Assembly (NCBI GenBank): GCA_028281945.1
Contig: JANQIW010000080.1
Span: 1-64,000 of the forward strand
Length of the DNA: 64,000 nt
Origin: Prochloraceae cyanobacterium PL24a_bin.78
GTDB lineage: Bacteria > Cyanobacteriota > Cyanobacteriia > Cyanobacteriales > JANQIW01
Direction of reading: 5' to 3'
A program made the position numbers and the translations under genes. Each line of letters opens with the position of its first letter. The stretch's first letter is position 1. The notes beneath the pieces are model-generated. The model ran no database searches. It had not been told where the DNA came from and was given only the letters and a program-made list of their open reading frames with translations. Below are positions 1 to 11,159 of the stretch, piece after piece.

Positions 1-393
1 TTTTTGGAGGTCATGATTTACATCATTGCTGCTATTTATTCTTTATATAAAACAATTAGGATTTAAATCTGAACAATAAAAAATATTTGAAGTAAAAAAA
101 AAGAATAATTTAGAACTAATAATAGATCCTTGAGTTCACTATATTCTTAAGAATAAAAGTATTTTTAGAAAATATATAGCAATATAATCTTAAAATTTTC
201 AGAATAACTAAAGATTAATTACTTATCAATGAAGATTCTGCAAAAATGGTTTGGAGTTGATAGAATAATATAGCAATTTAGAAAAATTAGTGTTAATCTT
301 TAAGCTATGTTAAGGATTTAACCAAAACTTTTAAAAAATATAAACGTCAATAGCTCGGAACTGTTAAGTTGAAATAAAATTAACCATCAAAAT

Positions 394-954
394 TTGAAGA
401 CCATGTTTTTAAAAAAATTAACAACCAAAAAATTTTTAGCTGCATTAGCAATATCCAGTAGCTTAATCACTGGAATAGGAATGGTAGCAAATGCTCAAAA
501 CAATCCGGGATTAACCATATTTAGTGGAATCCAAAGAGAGAACATTCTAAGATATTATTTAGATTTTGGTGGTAGGCCTGGAGGATGGGATCGATATCGA
601 TTAAGAATTCCAGGAAAAAAACTAACCCAAGGAGCAGCAAAATTTATCATTGTATATCCAGATTATTATGAAGGCAAATTTGACACAGATAGTGTAGAAG
701 TTCGGATCAGACAAGGAAAAAAACAAGTATCCTTACCCTTAAGAGAAGTAATTTGGGATAAAGAAAGCCAACTCATAGAAATCACATTAGAAGAACCAAT
801 TACTGAAAGTAGAAGAGTAGAATTGGTATTATCCAATGTTAAAAACCCAGATTCAGGTGGAACATTCTATTTCCATTGTCAAATTCTTGCCCCAGGAGAA
901 ATACCTGTAGGTCTCTATTTAGGAACATGGATTCTAAGTATTGGTAGAGGCTAA
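394..954 (+). CDS. DUF2808 domain-containing protein with N-terminal signal peptide
   Basis: ORF; hydrophobic N-terminus with VANA-Q cleavage-like site; PGLTIFSG...YYLDFGGRPGGWDRYRLRIPGKK motif typical of cyanobacterial DUF2808 proteins. Confidence 0.75.
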   Translation: MKTMFLKKLTTKKFLAALAISSSLITGIGMVANAQNNPGLTIFSGIQRENILRYYLDFGGRPGGWDRYRLRIPGKKLTQGAAKFIIVYPDYYEGKFDTDSVEVRIRQGKKQVSLPLREVIWDKESQLIEITLEEPITESRRVELVLSNVKNPDSGGTFYFHCQILAPGEIPVGLYLGTWILSIGRG

Positions 955-1113
955 ATCAGAAGAAACAATTTCCAAATTGTGTTGGGAAAAAGACTAATAA
1001 AGATAAAGCTTCTGAAATGATCCACTCTGAATTCTTAATTATACATTACTTACTTGGTTAAGTAATGTTATAATAGGAAAATGTGTCAAAAATTCAGGAG
1101 ATAATAAAAGTTA

Positions 1114-1251
1114 ATGAGTAAGAGAACCCTAGAAGGGACTAATCGAAAACAAAAAAGAAAATCAGGATTTCGTGCCAGAATGAGAACCAAAAATGGTCGT
1201 AAAGTAATTCAAGCACGAAGAAAAAGAGGAAGACATCGTTTATCAGTCTAA
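1114..1251 (+). CDS. rpmH: 50S ribosomal protein L34 (45 aa, missing from supplied ORF track)
   Basis: Translation [45 protein letters not shown]; directly upstream of rnpA. Confidence 0.97.
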   Translation: MSKRTLEGTNRKQKRKSGFRARMRTKNGRKVIQARRKRGRHRLSV

Positions 1252-1302
1252 TCAGTCTAATCAGACAAAAAAGAAAAATCAAACCATTATTCGATCGAAA
1301 AA

Positions 1303-1674
1303 GTGGGATTGCCTCGAACCAACAGACTTAAGCGGCGAGAAGATTTTAAAATCGTTTACTCTAGGGGCATTCGCCGCCATAGTTCCCATTTATCATTGCG
1401 AGCCTTACCCCCAGAATCTAAAAGTAAGGAAAATTCTCTCAAAGAAACCAAAATAGGGATATCCATTAGCAAAAAAGTATCCAAAAAAGCAGTAATTCGC
1501 AATCGCATCAAACGCCAGATTAGAGGAGCAATGAGAGAATTATTGCCTACATTTCCCAAAGGATGGAAAATACTTATTGTAGTAAAATCCGTGGCAAAAG
1601 AATGCAAATATGACAATTTTTTGAGAGAATTAAAAAAGTTGTTAGTAAAAGTAAAATCAATTAATGGGCATTAA
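1303..1674 (+). CDS. rnpA: Ribonuclease P protein component (GTG start)
   Basis: LPRTNRLKRREDFKIVYSRG and VIRNRIKRQIRGAMRE (RNR motif region); rpmH-rnpA order. Confidence 0.95.
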   Translation: MGLPRTNRLKRREDFKIVYSRGIRRHSSHLSLRALPPESKSKENSLKETKIGISISKKVSKKAVIRNRIKRQIRGAMRELLPTFPKGWKILIVVKSVAKECKYDNFLRELKKLLVKVKSINGH

Positions 1675-2059
1675 AGAAAATATCTTCTATGAAGGAGGTC
1701 CTCATATTGGGGATTTGATCGTAAATATTTTATTAGGATTTACAGTAATCTGTTTACCTTTAACAGTGGGATCCATAGTAAGAGCAATCTGGTTGCGTTA
1801 TCGAATCAGCGATCGTCGAATCTCAGTAACAGGAGGTTGGATGGGGCGAGATCGGACAGATATAGTATATTCAGAAGCAGTAAAAATAGCTAAAATACCC
1901 AGAGGATTAGGATTCTGGGGAGATATAGTAGTAACTCTTAAAGATAGAAGTCGTTTAGAAATGCGCTCAGTCCCAAGATTTAGAGAAATACATGATTATA
2001 TGGCACAAAGAATCGCAGATAAAACAGATCGCCCTCTAGAATCAGTGATTGCCCGATAA
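1664..2059 (+). CDS. PH domain-containing membrane protein
   Basis: Two hydrophobic segments then bacterial PH-like YRISDRRISVTGGWMGRDRTDIVYSEAVKI; overlaps rnpA stop; usual position between rnpA and yidC in cyanobacteria. Confidence 0.75.
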   Translation: MGIKENIFYEGGPHIGDLIVNILLGFTVICLPLTVGSIVRAIWLRYRISDRRISVTGGWMGRDRTDIVYSEAVKIAKIPRGLGFWGDIVVTLKDRSRLEMRSVPRFREIHDYMAQRIADKTDRPLESVIAR

Positions 2060-2160
2060 GCTCAATGGAAGGAGAAAGAAAGACAATCAATCAAGAATTT
2101 AAATACCAAGAATTTAAATACAAAAAAACCAATAAACGCTCTTAACTGGACTTTGGACCT

Positions 2161-3504
2161 ATGGATTTTGGAATAAATTTTATTTCCACTAATATAATGT
2201 TGCCAATCCTAGATTTTTTCTACGGGATTGTGCCAAGCTACGGGTTAGCAATTATAGCCTTAACCTTAGTAGTTCGTTTCGCAGTATTTCCTCTTAGTGC
2301 TGGGCAAATTCGTAATATGAGAAAAATGCGGATTACCCAACCACTAATGAAAGAACGACAAGAAGAAATTCAAAAAAAGTATAAAGATAACCCCTCTAAA
2401 CAGCAGGAAGAAATGGGGAAGCTTATGCAAGAATTTGGCAACCCTTTAGCTGGTTGTTTCCCTCTCTTGCTACAAATGCCAATTTTATTTGCCCTATTTG
2501 CTACCCTAAGAGGTTCACCATTTAGTGATATAAATTATACAGTTGATCTTCAAGTTTTCCCAAAAGAACAAATAGAACAAATTCAACCACAAATATTTAC
2601 AACAAAACCCAAAAATGTATATGTGGATGAAGGAAATCATGATCGAATATTAGCAGTCCTACCTGGAGGAAATAAGTTAGTAGAAGGACAAGAAACCCAA
2701 ATCAAATTAGAAAATGCTGGAGGAACATCTTTAGAAAATCTAGTAGATCAATACTCAGATACTCAGATCAAGCCTAATTTTGTCGTCAAAAAAGGTGAAG
2801 AAAAAATCAATATTAATTCAGATGGCACAATAGAAGCCTTAGCACCAGGAGATGTCACAGTTGAAGTAACTGTACCCGGAATTGCTGCCTCAAAAGGATT
2901 CTTATTTATCAAAGCCCTAGGTCGAGTCGGTGTAACTTCACCTGACGGCACAATTAACTGGGATATCTTAGCAATGGTGATCTTTTTTGGTTTTAGTCTC
3001 TATCTTAACCAAGAACTTTCAGGGAAACAAAATGCTGGTTCAGGAGGAGCGGCTAACCAACAACAAGCAGTTAACAAAATAACTCCAATTATCTTTAGTG
3101 GAATGTTTCTCTTTTTCCCCCTACCTGCTGGGGTTTTAATGTATATTGTCATCGCCAATGTCTTCCAAACACTTCAAACCTTAATAATAATGCGTGAACC
3201 TTTACCAGAAAACTTACAAAAATTGGTAGAGCAACAGGAAAAAGCAGAAAAACAACAAGAAAGAAAGTTACAAAGAAAATCTGATACTTTCCAAGAAATT
3301 CAAACCATTACTACCACCGGAGAATCAATTCCTAATAATAATCTCTCCAAAAATTTCTCAAAACCTTTAGAAAAACCCCAGAGAAATCAAAAAACTAATA
3401 AAGCTAATCCAAAAACTAACAAAAACAACAAAACAAACAAAATCAATAAAGAACAAAAAAAACCAGGATCTGGTTTTGGCAAAACCGATTCTAAGAAAAA
3501 ATAA
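2161..3504 (+). CDS. yidC: Membrane protein insertase YidC/Oxa1/Alb3
   Basis: [47 protein letters not shown]; synteny. Confidence 0.95.
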   Translation: MDFGINFISTNIMLPILDFFYGIVPSYGLAIIALTLVVRFAVFPLSAGQIRNMRKMRITQPLMKERQEEIQKKYKDNPSKQQEEMGKLMQEFGNPLAGCFPLLLQMPILFALFATLRGSPFSDINYTVDLQVFPKEQIEQIQPQIFTTKPKNVYVDEGNHDRILAVLPGGNKLVEGQETQIKLENAGGTSLENLVDQYSDTQIKPNFVVKKGEEKININSDGTIEALAPGDVTVEVTVPGIAASKGFLFIKALGRVGVTSPDGTINWDILAMVIFFGFSLYLNQELSGKQNAGSGGAANQQQAVNKITPIIFSGMFLFFPLPAGVLMYIVIANVFQTLQTLIIMREPLPENLQKLVEQQEKAEKQQERKLQRKSDTFQEIQTITTTGESIPNNNLSKNFSKPLEKPQRNQKTNKANPKTNKNNKTNKINKEQKKPGSGFGKTDSKKK

Positions 3505-3525
3505 CAATCTTTAGGATTAAAAATA

Positions 3526-4011
3526 ATGATAGATGTTGAAACCATCGATCTCGGAAAAGATTGGTTAGAAGAACTACTATATTTAATGGGTATTGATGCC
3601 TTAGTTAGCCCCTTAAAAATTGAAGAAGATGATCGATCTTGTTGGTTAGTAATCGATAAAACTAATTTAACCCCCAAACAAATCCAAATCTTAATCGGAG
3701 AAAAAGGCCACGCTATTGATGCCATCCAATATCTCACTAATACTTTGGTAAATATGGATTGCGATCGCAATTCCCAAAAAGCTTATACCGTTGAAATAGA
3801 TGGATATCGATATCAACGTCAAGAAGAACTTTTTCAAATGGTAGAAAGAGTAGCCCAACAAGTCAGATCAACAGGAAAAGAAAAAGAAATTAAAAATCTT
3901 TCATCTGCTGAACGTCGACAAATACATTCTTTCCTAGAAAACTCCAAAGATTTACAAACCGAAAGTAGAGGTCAAGAGCCAGATCGACGCTTAATTATTC
4001 GTCTTCGTTAA
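3526..4011 (+). CDS. jag: Jag/KhpB-type KH-R3H RNA-binding protein
   Basis: LIGEKGHAIDAIQYLTN (KH) and SSAERRQIHSFLENSKDLQTESRGQEPDRRLIIRL (R3H); downstream of yidC. Confidence 0.88.
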   Translation: MIDVETIDLGKDWLEELLYLMGIDALVSPLKIEEDDRSCWLVIDKTNLTPKQIQILIGEKGHAIDAIQYLTNTLVNMDCDRNSQKAYTVEIDGYRYQRQEELFQMVERVAQQVRSTGKEKEIKNLSSAERRQIHSFLENSKDLQTESRGQEPDRRLIIRLR

Positions 4012-4017
4012 GATTTT

Positions 4018-4042
4018 CATTAGTTCCAAATTGGGACTAATG
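4018..4042. terminator. Hairpin CATTAGTTCC-AAATT-GGGACTAATG downstream of jag
   Basis: 10-bp stem with one G.T pair, AT-rich downstream. Confidence 0.5.
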
Positions 4043-4132
4043 ATTATTTAAGATAATTAATAAATTGACTTAATTAGTTAATTATTCTTTAAATTATTAC
4101 TTTTATAGAGTTATCAATTAGAGGCGGGGAAC

Positions 4133-4630
4133 ATGGAAACAATTTATATTCCAAATTTACTTAATAATCCCAACAAAAAAAAGGAAATTAATGTCGATGA
4201 ATTCCTAACAGAATTGGATACTTTAACCCCAATAAAAGGCAAAATAATCCTAATCCATGGTGGCAATTATTTAGAAATAAAAGCAAAAGTGGAAACAATT
4301 GTAACTCTAAAATGCGATCGCTGTTTACAACAATACAATCATCGTCTAGGAATAAACACCAAAGAAATTATTTGGCTAGATAAAAATGTAGCATTATTTG
4401 ACAAAAACTTACCTCAAGAAAGAGAAATAACTCAAGAAGATTTGTCAGAGAAACTAGCTCCATGGGGAAATTTTAACCCACAAAGTTGGTTATACGAACA
4501 ATTATGTTTAAGTATGCCCATGAGAAAATTGTGTGGCAAAAACTGCAAAACTCCAGCAAATTTATCAACACCAAATCCAACCATAGACAGACGTTGGGCT
4601 GGATTAGAAGCCTTAAAAAGAAAATTATAA
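4133..4630 (+). CDS. YceD family protein (DUF177)
   Basis: VETIVTLKCDRCLQQYNHRLGINTKEIIW and C-terminal CGKNCK...DRRWAGLEALKRKL. Confidence 0.85.
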   Translation: METIYIPNLLNNPNKKKEINVDEFLTELDTLTPIKGKIILIHGGNYLEIKAKVETIVTLKCDRCLQQYNHRLGINTKEIIWLDKNVALFDKNLPQEREITQEDLSEKLAPWGNFNPQSWLYEQLCLSMPMRKLCGKNCKTPANLSTPNPTIDRRWAGLEALKRKL

Positions 4631-4738
4631 AAATTAAAATATTTTATGATTTATGATTAATAACTCAAAATTTAATTTGTTAATAAATATTGATTAATCA
4701 TTAAATAAAACCCAAAAGAATTAATAAGATCGGAAAAA

Positions 4739-6244
4739 ATGAACTGGAATCAAGAATTTGAATTATTACTAAGAGCCTGTTATCCCATCATCTTTATTAC
4801 CACAGCAGAAGAAGAACGATTGGAAATAACCATCAAAAATTGTAGCCAAAAAGTCGGAAATCGGACAGTATATATCTGGGATTTTGTAGATGGTTACCAA
4901 GATAATCCCAATAACTCAGGATATGGGCAACGTAATCCCCTTCAAGCATTAGAATTTGTAGAAAAATTACCAGAGAAAGTAGGAGGAGTATTTATCCTCA
5001 GAGACTTTAATCGTTTTTTAGAAGATATCTCCATCTCTCGTAAACTTCGCAATCTCTCCAGAAGTTTAAAATCTCAACCCAAAAATATTGTCATCGTTTC
5101 CTCAGAAATTTCCATTCCCAACGAATTAAGAGAAACCTTAACCATATTAGACTTTCCCTTACCCACAGGTTCAGAAATCAAAACCGAAATTCAAAATCTC
5201 TTTAGTGCAACCCAAATATCCTTTTCCGATACATTACTAAATGAATTAGTGAGAGCTGCACAAGGATTATCCATCGAAAGAATCCGTAGAGTTTTAAGTC
5301 GTTGTCTTGCAGGCCATGGTACGATAGAATCAGAAGATGTGGAGCTCATCCTTGAAGAAAAACGTCAATCCATCAGACAAACCCAAATCTTAGATTACTA
5401 TCCAGCAAAAGAAGAAATTTCTGATATTGGTGGTTTAGATAACTTAAAAGATTGGTTATTACGTAGAGGAGGTGCTTTTAGCGATCGAGCTAGAGCCTAT
5501 GGAATCCCTCACCCTAGAGGTTTATTACTAGTGGGAATCCAAGGTACGGGTAAATCACTTACTGCTAAAGCCATAGCCCATCATTGGCATTTACCCTTAT
5601 TACGCTTAGATGTGGGCCGTCTTTTTGGAGGTTTAGTAGGTGAATCAGAATCCCGCACTCGGCAAATGATCAATTTAGCAGAAGCCCTTGCCCCCTGCAT
5701 ACTCTGGATTGATGAAATTGATAAAGCCTTCTCAGGATTTGAAGGAAAAGGAGATGGGGGGACAACTTCCCGTGTCTTTGGAACTTTTATCACTTGGCTG
5801 GCAGAAAAACAATCGCCGGTTTTTGTGGTGGCAACTGCTAATAATATTCAAAATTTACCCCCAGAAATGGTCCGGAAAGGTAGGTTTGATGAAATATTCT
5901 TTGTGGGTTTACCCTCCCAAGTAGAAAGAGAAGCTATTTTTAATGTTCATTTATCTAGATTACGCCCTCATAATCTGAAAAATTATGATCTCAAACGTTT
6001 AGCTTATGAAACTCCAGATTTTTCAGGTGCAGAAATTGAACAAACTTTAATTGAAGCTATGCACATTGGATTTAGTCAAAATCGAGATTTTACTTCTGAA
6101 GATATTTTAGAAGCAGCTAGTCAAATTATTCCCTTGGCCCGCACAGCTAAAGAAGAAATCGAATTCCTGCAAAATTGGGCGGCTTCTGGAAAAGCAAGAA
6201 TGGCTTCTCGTGAACATGGTTTAAATAATCCTATTCTTAATTAA
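4739..6244 (+). CDS. AAA family ATPase, Ycf46-like
   Basis: [20 protein letters not shown] (Walker A), [12 protein letters not shown] (Walker B), cyanobacterial/plastid Ycf46-type N-terminus. Confidence 0.85.
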   Translation: MNWNQEFELLLRACYPIIFITTAEEERLEITIKNCSQKVGNRTVYIWDFVDGYQDNPNNSGYGQRNPLQALEFVEKLPEKVGGVFILRDFNRFLEDISISRKLRNLSRSLKSQPKNIVIVSSEISIPNELRETLTILDFPLPTGSEIKTEIQNLFSATQISFSDTLLNELVRAAQGLSIERIRRVLSRCLAGHGTIESEDVELILEEKRQSIRQTQILDYYPAKEEISDIGGLDNLKDWLLRRGGAFSDRARAYGIPHPRGLLLVGIQGTGKSLTAKAIAHHWHLPLLRLDVGRLFGGLVGESESRTRQMINLAEALAPCILWIDEIDKAFSGFEGKGDGGTTSRVFGTFITWLAEKQSPVFVVATANNIQNLPPEMVRKGRFDEIFFVGLPSQVEREAIFNVHLSRLRPHNLKNYDLKRLAYETPDFSGAEIEQTLIEAMHIGFSQNRDFTSEDILEAASQIIPLARTAKEEIEFLQNWAASGKARMASREHGLNNPILN

Positions 6245-6252
6245 TTAGGCAA

Positions 6253-6663
6253 ATGAAAGTAATAACAGATATATTTAAGGTAACAATTGGTGTAGTTGTA
6301 GGAATATTAATTGTAGCAGCCGGTGCAGTAGGTGCTGGTTATTATTTTATTTATCAAAGACTTTCTGAATCTCCAGAAAAACCAATTTATCCAGAAGATA
6401 AAAACCGAATTTCAGAACAAAAATCGGAAAAGGATGATTCACTATTAGGTAAGTATAAGGCTAGAGTAACTTGGCCTCAAGGATTACGTCTACGAGTCGA
6501 ACCAACTATAGATTCAAAAGCAGTAGGAGTGATTCCGTATAATGAAGAAGTTATTGTTGTGGAAGAAACAGAAGATGGAGATTGGCAGAGAATTATAGTT
6601 GTTCGTTTAGATGAAAAAGCTTGGGTGAAAGGAGGGAATCTTGAAAGAATAGAAGAAGAATAA
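6253..6663 (+). CDS. SH3-like domain membrane-anchored protein
   Basis: N-terminal TM; ARVTWPQGLRLRVEPTIDSKAVGVIPYNEEVIVVEETEDGDWQRI bacterial SH3 pattern. Confidence 0.65.
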   Translation: MKVITDIFKVTIGVVVGILIVAAGAVGAGYYFIYQRLSESPEKPIYPEDKNRISEQKSEKDDSLLGKYKARVTWPQGLRLRVEPTIDSKAVGVIPYNEEVIVVEETEDGDWQRIIVVRLDEKAWVKGGNLERIEEE

Positions 6664-6830
6664 TATTTATAGTTTGTATTATTCTTTTTGTGAATTATTT
6701 TATCAACTATTATTGAAATATAAAAATAAAAAAAATATGATAAATTAATTTAATATCACCTACAATCTTTTATAATCTTGATGATGAACAACAGGGAATC
6801 TTTAATTAAATATTTTAAGGAAAGAAATAA

Positions 6831-7931
6831 ATGGCTACTCCAACAAAATCACCAACTTTACTTAGCCCTTTTACATTAGGGGATTTAGAACTGAAAAATC
6901 GAGTAGTCATGGCTCCTATGACTCGATCGCGGGCTGGCACAGAACAAATGCCTAATGCTTTGATGGCTGAATATTATGCCCAAAGAGCATCGGCAGGTTT
7001 GATTATCTCAGAAGGCACTTCTATTTCCAAACAGGCTATAGGATGGCAACAAGTACCAGGAATTTATACTGAAGAACAAGCCCAAGCCTGGAAACAAGTA
7101 GTAGATGCTGTTCATAGTAAAGGTTCTTATATATTCCTTCAACTTTGGCATTGCGGGCGTGCTTCTCATAGTAGTTTTTATGAGAATGGACAATTACCTG
7201 TGGCACCTTCTGCCATTAAGCTTAATGGTGAATATATTCATACTCCCATTGGTAAACAATCTTATGAAACCCCTAGGGCTTTAGAAACTGAGGAAATTCC
7301 TGGAGTGGTTGAAGATTATCGCAAAGCTGCTGAGTTGGCAAAAATGGCTGGTTTTGATGGGGTAGAAATTCATGGGGCTAATGGTTATTTGATTGATGAA
7401 TTCCTACAGTCTAAAACTAATCATCGTCAAGATAAATATGGTGGAAGCATCGAAAATCGATTCCATTTTCTTCAAGAAATTGTAGAAGCTATTCTTACTG
7501 TATGGCCTGCCAATCGTATCGGTGTTAGACTTTCTCCTAATGGTATTTTTAATGATATGGGATCTCCTGATTATCGAGAAACTTTTACTTATGTAGTGGA
7601 AAAATTAGAAGCTTTTGAGTTAGGTTATCTCCATATTATGGATGGTTTAGCTTTTGGTTTTCATGAATTAGGTGAGCCTATGAGTTTAGCTGATATTCAA
7701 TCTTATACTTCTATTCCTCTAATGGGAAATTGTGGCTATACACAAGAAACAGCAGAACAAGTTCTAGTGGAAGGATATGGTGATTTAATCTCTTTTGGAC
7801 GATCATTTATTAGTAATCCTGATTTAGTTGAACGTTTTGCTAACAATTGGGAATTGAATCCTCCTGCTGATATTAAAGATTGGTATTCTTTTGAAAAAGA
7901 AGGTTATATTGATTTTCCTACTTATCAATAA
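6831..7931 (+). CDS. Old yellow enzyme family alkene reductase
   Basis: LGDLELKNRVVMAPMTRSRA, GFDGVEIHGANGYLIDEFLQ, NRYGGSIENR-like motif. Confidence 0.93.
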   Translation: MATPTKSPTLLSPFTLGDLELKNRVVMAPMTRSRAGTEQMPNALMAEYYAQRASAGLIISEGTSISKQAIGWQQVPGIYTEEQAQAWKQVVDAVHSKGSYIFLQLWHCGRASHSSFYENGQLPVAPSAIKLNGEYIHTPIGKQSYETPRALETEEIPGVVEDYRKAAELAKMAGFDGVEIHGANGYLIDEFLQSKTNHRQDKYGGSIENRFHFLQEIVEAILTVWPANRIGVRLSPNGIFNDMGSPDYRETFTYVVEKLEAFELGYLHIMDGLAFGFHELGEPMSLADIQSYTSIPLMGNCGYTQETAEQVLVEGYGDLISFGRSFISNPDLVERFANNWELNPPADIKDWYSFEKEGYIDFPTYQ

Positions 7932-7965
7932 ATAAATAAATTAATTTTAAATTTAATATCTAAAA

Positions 7966-8112
7966 TCTTAAAGATAAGGAAGACTCAAATATCACGGAGA
8001 TTTAAGACTAACTTTAAATCAAGATTAAAGTATTAAATATCATGATTTTTAATAACACTTTAATTCTTGCTTATTTCAATTATCTTCTTTTATTTTCCTT
8101 ATCTTTTTAAGA
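7966..8112. repeat. ~147-bp compound inverted repeat (nested stems)
   Basis: TCTTAAAGATAAGGAA (7966-7981) vs TTCCTTATCTTTTTAAGA (8095-8112); nested CAAGATTAAAGT/ACTTTAATTCTTG and GATTTAAG/CTTTAAATC. Confidence 0.65.
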
Positions 8113-8204
8113 GTAATTTATACTAAGAATAAAAAACTAATATTTTAAGCTAATACCTAAATGCAATATTGACATCTATTTCTCTAAAAAATTAAAAAGA
8201 AAAA

Positions 8205-8822
8205 ATGGAATCTTCTATTTTTAATCAACTTGATACTAGTTTAAATTCTAGTTTGAATTCTGCTTTGAAAGAATGGGCTATCACTATTAAAGCATTAGAA
8301 GCAGGAAAAACTCTTCTTTTACTAAGAAAAGGAGGCATCAAAGAAGTAGCAGGAAAATTTCAAATAAAATACCATCGGGTTTTACTTTATCCTACTTACG
8401 AACATCAAAAACTTGAATTATTAAAACCAGAATATTTTCAATTAGACGAAGTTAAATCTATTAATTCCATAAAGCCTTCAAACAGTATTTCTATTAATAG
8501 TTGGGCTGAAATAACTAATGTTTTTTCCCTAACCAATAAATCAATTTTAGAGGCTTTATCTCCTTACCATATTTGGAATTCGGAATTTTTAAATAAACGT
8601 TTCCATTGGAAACCAACTCAACCTTTATATCTTTTGTTATTGCGCACTTACAAATTACCTCAAACTTTTCAAATCCCATACCATCAAGAATATGGCGGTT
8701 GTAAATCTTGGATTGATTTGATGGAATCCATTTCGTTACAAAATAGTCTACCTGTTTTCAGAGATAATGATTACAATCTACAAGTAGAAGAAATTCACAA
8801 GATATTAAGAGATATTCAATAG
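8205..8822 (+). CDS. DUF1802 family protein
   Basis: LKEWAITIKALEAGKTLLLLRKGGIKE...YPTYEHQ. Confidence 0.75.
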   Translation: MESSIFNQLDTSLNSSLNSALKEWAITIKALEAGKTLLLLRKGGIKEVAGKFQIKYHRVLLYPTYEHQKLELLKPEYFQLDEVKSINSIKPSNSISINSWAEITNVFSLTNKSILEALSPYHIWNSEFLNKRFHWKPTQPLYLLLLRTYKLPQTFQIPYHQEYGGCKSWIDLMESISLQNSLPVFRDNDYNLQVEEIHKILRDIQ

Positions 8823-11062
8823 TGGAAGCAGTTAATCAACCAATCGTTAAAGAAATAGTTTTCATTGGTGGCGGCCACAGTCACGCTATCGCCTTGAAAC
8901 TATTAGGGATGAATCCTTTACCCGGAGTGCGTCTTACCCTCATTAGCGATCGCACCCATACCCCTTATTCAGGAATGTTACCAGCTTATGTGGCAGGTTT
9001 CTACAGTTTTGATGAAACACATATCGATTTACGCCCCCTGAGTCGTTTTGCGAATGCTCAATTATATGTCGATCGAGCTATTGGTATTGACTTAAGTAAT
9101 CAGAAGGTAATCTGTCAATCTCATCCACCAGTTGCCTTTGATTATTTATCCATTGATATTGGTAGCACTCCTAACAAAATTTCCGTAAAAGGAGCACAAG
9201 AATATACTATTCCTGTCAAACCTGTAGCCAAATTTTTAGCAATATGGAATCAAATTCTGGAAAAAGTAGCTGAGAATCGAGATCAACCATTAACGATTAG
9301 TTTGGTGGGAGGAGGCGCAGGTGGTGTTGAATTAGCTTTAAATATGCAAACTCGGCTACTGAATATCTTACCAAAAGAGAAGTTAACTATCAATCTGTTT
9401 CATCGAGGAGAGAAGTTATTAGAAAATCACAAGAATTGGGTTGGGAAAAGATTAGAAACTATCTTAATTGAAAGGGGAATCAATGTCTATTTAAAAACTA
9501 ATGTTAAAGAAGTTAACCATCAAAAATTAATTTATGATTCTGATTTAAATACTGATGTCATTGTCGAGTCAGATTATATTTTTTGGGTGACACAAGCATC
9601 GGCACAAAGTTGGTTAAAGTCATCAGGATTACTAACAGATTTAGATGGATTTATTTTAGTAGAAGATACTCTTCAATCAGTTTCTCATCCTCATGTTTTT
9701 GCCACAGGAGATATTGCTACCATGGTGAATCATCCTCGGCCAAAGGCAGGAGTATTTGCGGTGCGTCAGGGAAAACCTCTCTTTGAAAATATACAACGCA
9801 TTGTCTTGGGAAAACCTCTCAAATCTTTTAAACCACAAAAGGAATATTTGAGTTTAATCGGTACCGGGGATAAAAGTGCCATAGCTTCTAGAGGATTTTT
9901 CGCTTTAGAATCACGTTTATTATGGAATTTTAAGGATTATCTTGATACTGATTTTATGCAACGTTTTAGTAGTTTATCTCCAATGAAGGCGACAAAACCA
10001 AAGTTAGTGGAAAAAATGACTGATGAAATGCGTTGTGCTGGATGTGGTTCTAAAATTGGTAGTAATGTTTTAAGACGAGTTTTAAAGAGATTACAAGTTA
10101 TTGAAGGAGAAAATATTATTCTTGGTATACATTCTCCTGATGATGCTGCTGTTGTGAAGACTCCAAAGGATAAATTAATGGTCCATACGATTGATTATTT
10201 TCCTAGTTTGATTAATGATCCTTTTCTTTTTGGTCAAATTACAGTAAATCATTGTTTGAACGATTTATTTGCTATGGGTGCTACGGCTGATACTGCTTTG
10301 GCGGTGGTGACAATTCCTTATGGAAATGAAGATAAATTGGAAGAAACTCTTTATCAACTTTTATCTGGTGCGCAAAAAATTCTCCAAGAAACTCAGACTT
10401 CTTTAATTGGTGGTCATACGATCGAAGGGAAAGAATTAGCTTTTGGTTTAGCTTGCAATGGATTAGTATCACAAGATAAACTCTTAAGAAAGGATGGATT
10501 AGAGTTAGGAAATGTATTAATTTCCACTAAAGCTTTAGGCACAGGAACTCTTTTTGCTGCTGATATGCGTTATTTGACAAAAGGAAGATGGATTGATAAT
10601 GCTATTGAATCTATGTTACATTCCAATGAAGCAGCATCTAAGATATTTTTAGAATATGGAGCAACTGCTTGTACAGATATTTCTGGTTTTGGGTTATTGG
10701 GGCATTTATTGGAAATGATTCCAAAGAGAAAAATGAGGATAGAATTAGATTTAAATGGGATTCCTGTTTTAGATGGGGCGATGGAAGCTTTAGCAATGGG
10801 AATAACTAGTTCTCTACATTTACAAAATTTGGAGGCTTCTAATTATTATATTAGTAATTTTAAAGCAGCGATGGATTTTCCTAAATATCATATTTTATTC
10901 GATCCTCAAACTTCTGGTAGTTTGCTTGCAGCTATACCAGCAGAAAAAGCAAATGAATGTTTAAAAGCATTACAGCTTGCAGGTTATCAAAATAGTAGTA
11001 TGATTGGAAAAGTTATAGATAAAGAGCAAAATAATCAGCCTATTGTGATTAAATATAATTAG
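8822..11062 (+). CDS. selD: Selenide, water dikinase with N-terminal NADH dehydrogenase-like FAD domain (GTG start overlapping upstream TAG)
   Basis: N-term IVFIGGGHSHAIALKLLG...; C-term MRCAGCGSKIGSNVLRR, IHSPDDAAV, HTIDYFPSLINDPFLFGQI. Confidence 0.92.
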   Translation: MEAVNQPIVKEIVFIGGGHSHAIALKLLGMNPLPGVRLTLISDRTHTPYSGMLPAYVAGFYSFDETHIDLRPLSRFANAQLYVDRAIGIDLSNQKVICQSHPPVAFDYLSIDIGSTPNKISVKGAQEYTIPVKPVAKFLAIWNQILEKVAENRDQPLTISLVGGGAGGVELALNMQTRLLNILPKEKLTINLFHRGEKLLENHKNWVGKRLETILIERGINVYLKTNVKEVNHQKLIYDSDLNTDVIVESDYIFWVTQASAQSWLKSSGLLTDLDGFILVEDTLQSVSHPHVFATGDIATMVNHPRPKAGVFAVRQGKPLFENIQRIVLGKPLKSFKPQKEYLSLIGTGDKSAIASRGFFALESRLLWNFKDYLDTDFMQRFSSLSPMKATKPKLVEKMTDEMRCAGCGSKIGSNVLRRVLKRLQVIEGENIILGIHSPDDAAVVKTPKDKLMVHTIDYFPSLINDPFLFGQITVNHCLNDLFAMGATADTALAVVTIPYGNEDKLEETLYQLLSGAQKILQETQTSLIGGHTIEGKELAFGLACNGLVSQDKLLRKDGLELGNVLISTKALGTGTLFAADMRYLTKGRWIDNAIESMLHSNEAASKIFLEYGATACTDISGFGLLGHLLEMIPKRKMRIELDLNGIPVLDGAMEALAMGITSSLHLQNLEASNYYISNFKAAMDFPKYHILFDPQTSGSLLAAIPAEKANECLKALQLAGYQNSSMIGKVIDKEQNNQPIVIKYN

Positions 11063-11159
11063 AAATTAAGTATATTTATATTTTTGCCACAAATATATCT
11101 GAACAATCAAAAAAATTTGCGAATAAATATAAACATAAGTTGTAACACTGATTTTATAA

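Noticed and set aside
1-66. Short open frame at the left edge (FLEVMIYIIAAIYSLYKTIRI*)
   Set aside because: May be the tail of an upstream gene but too short to support.
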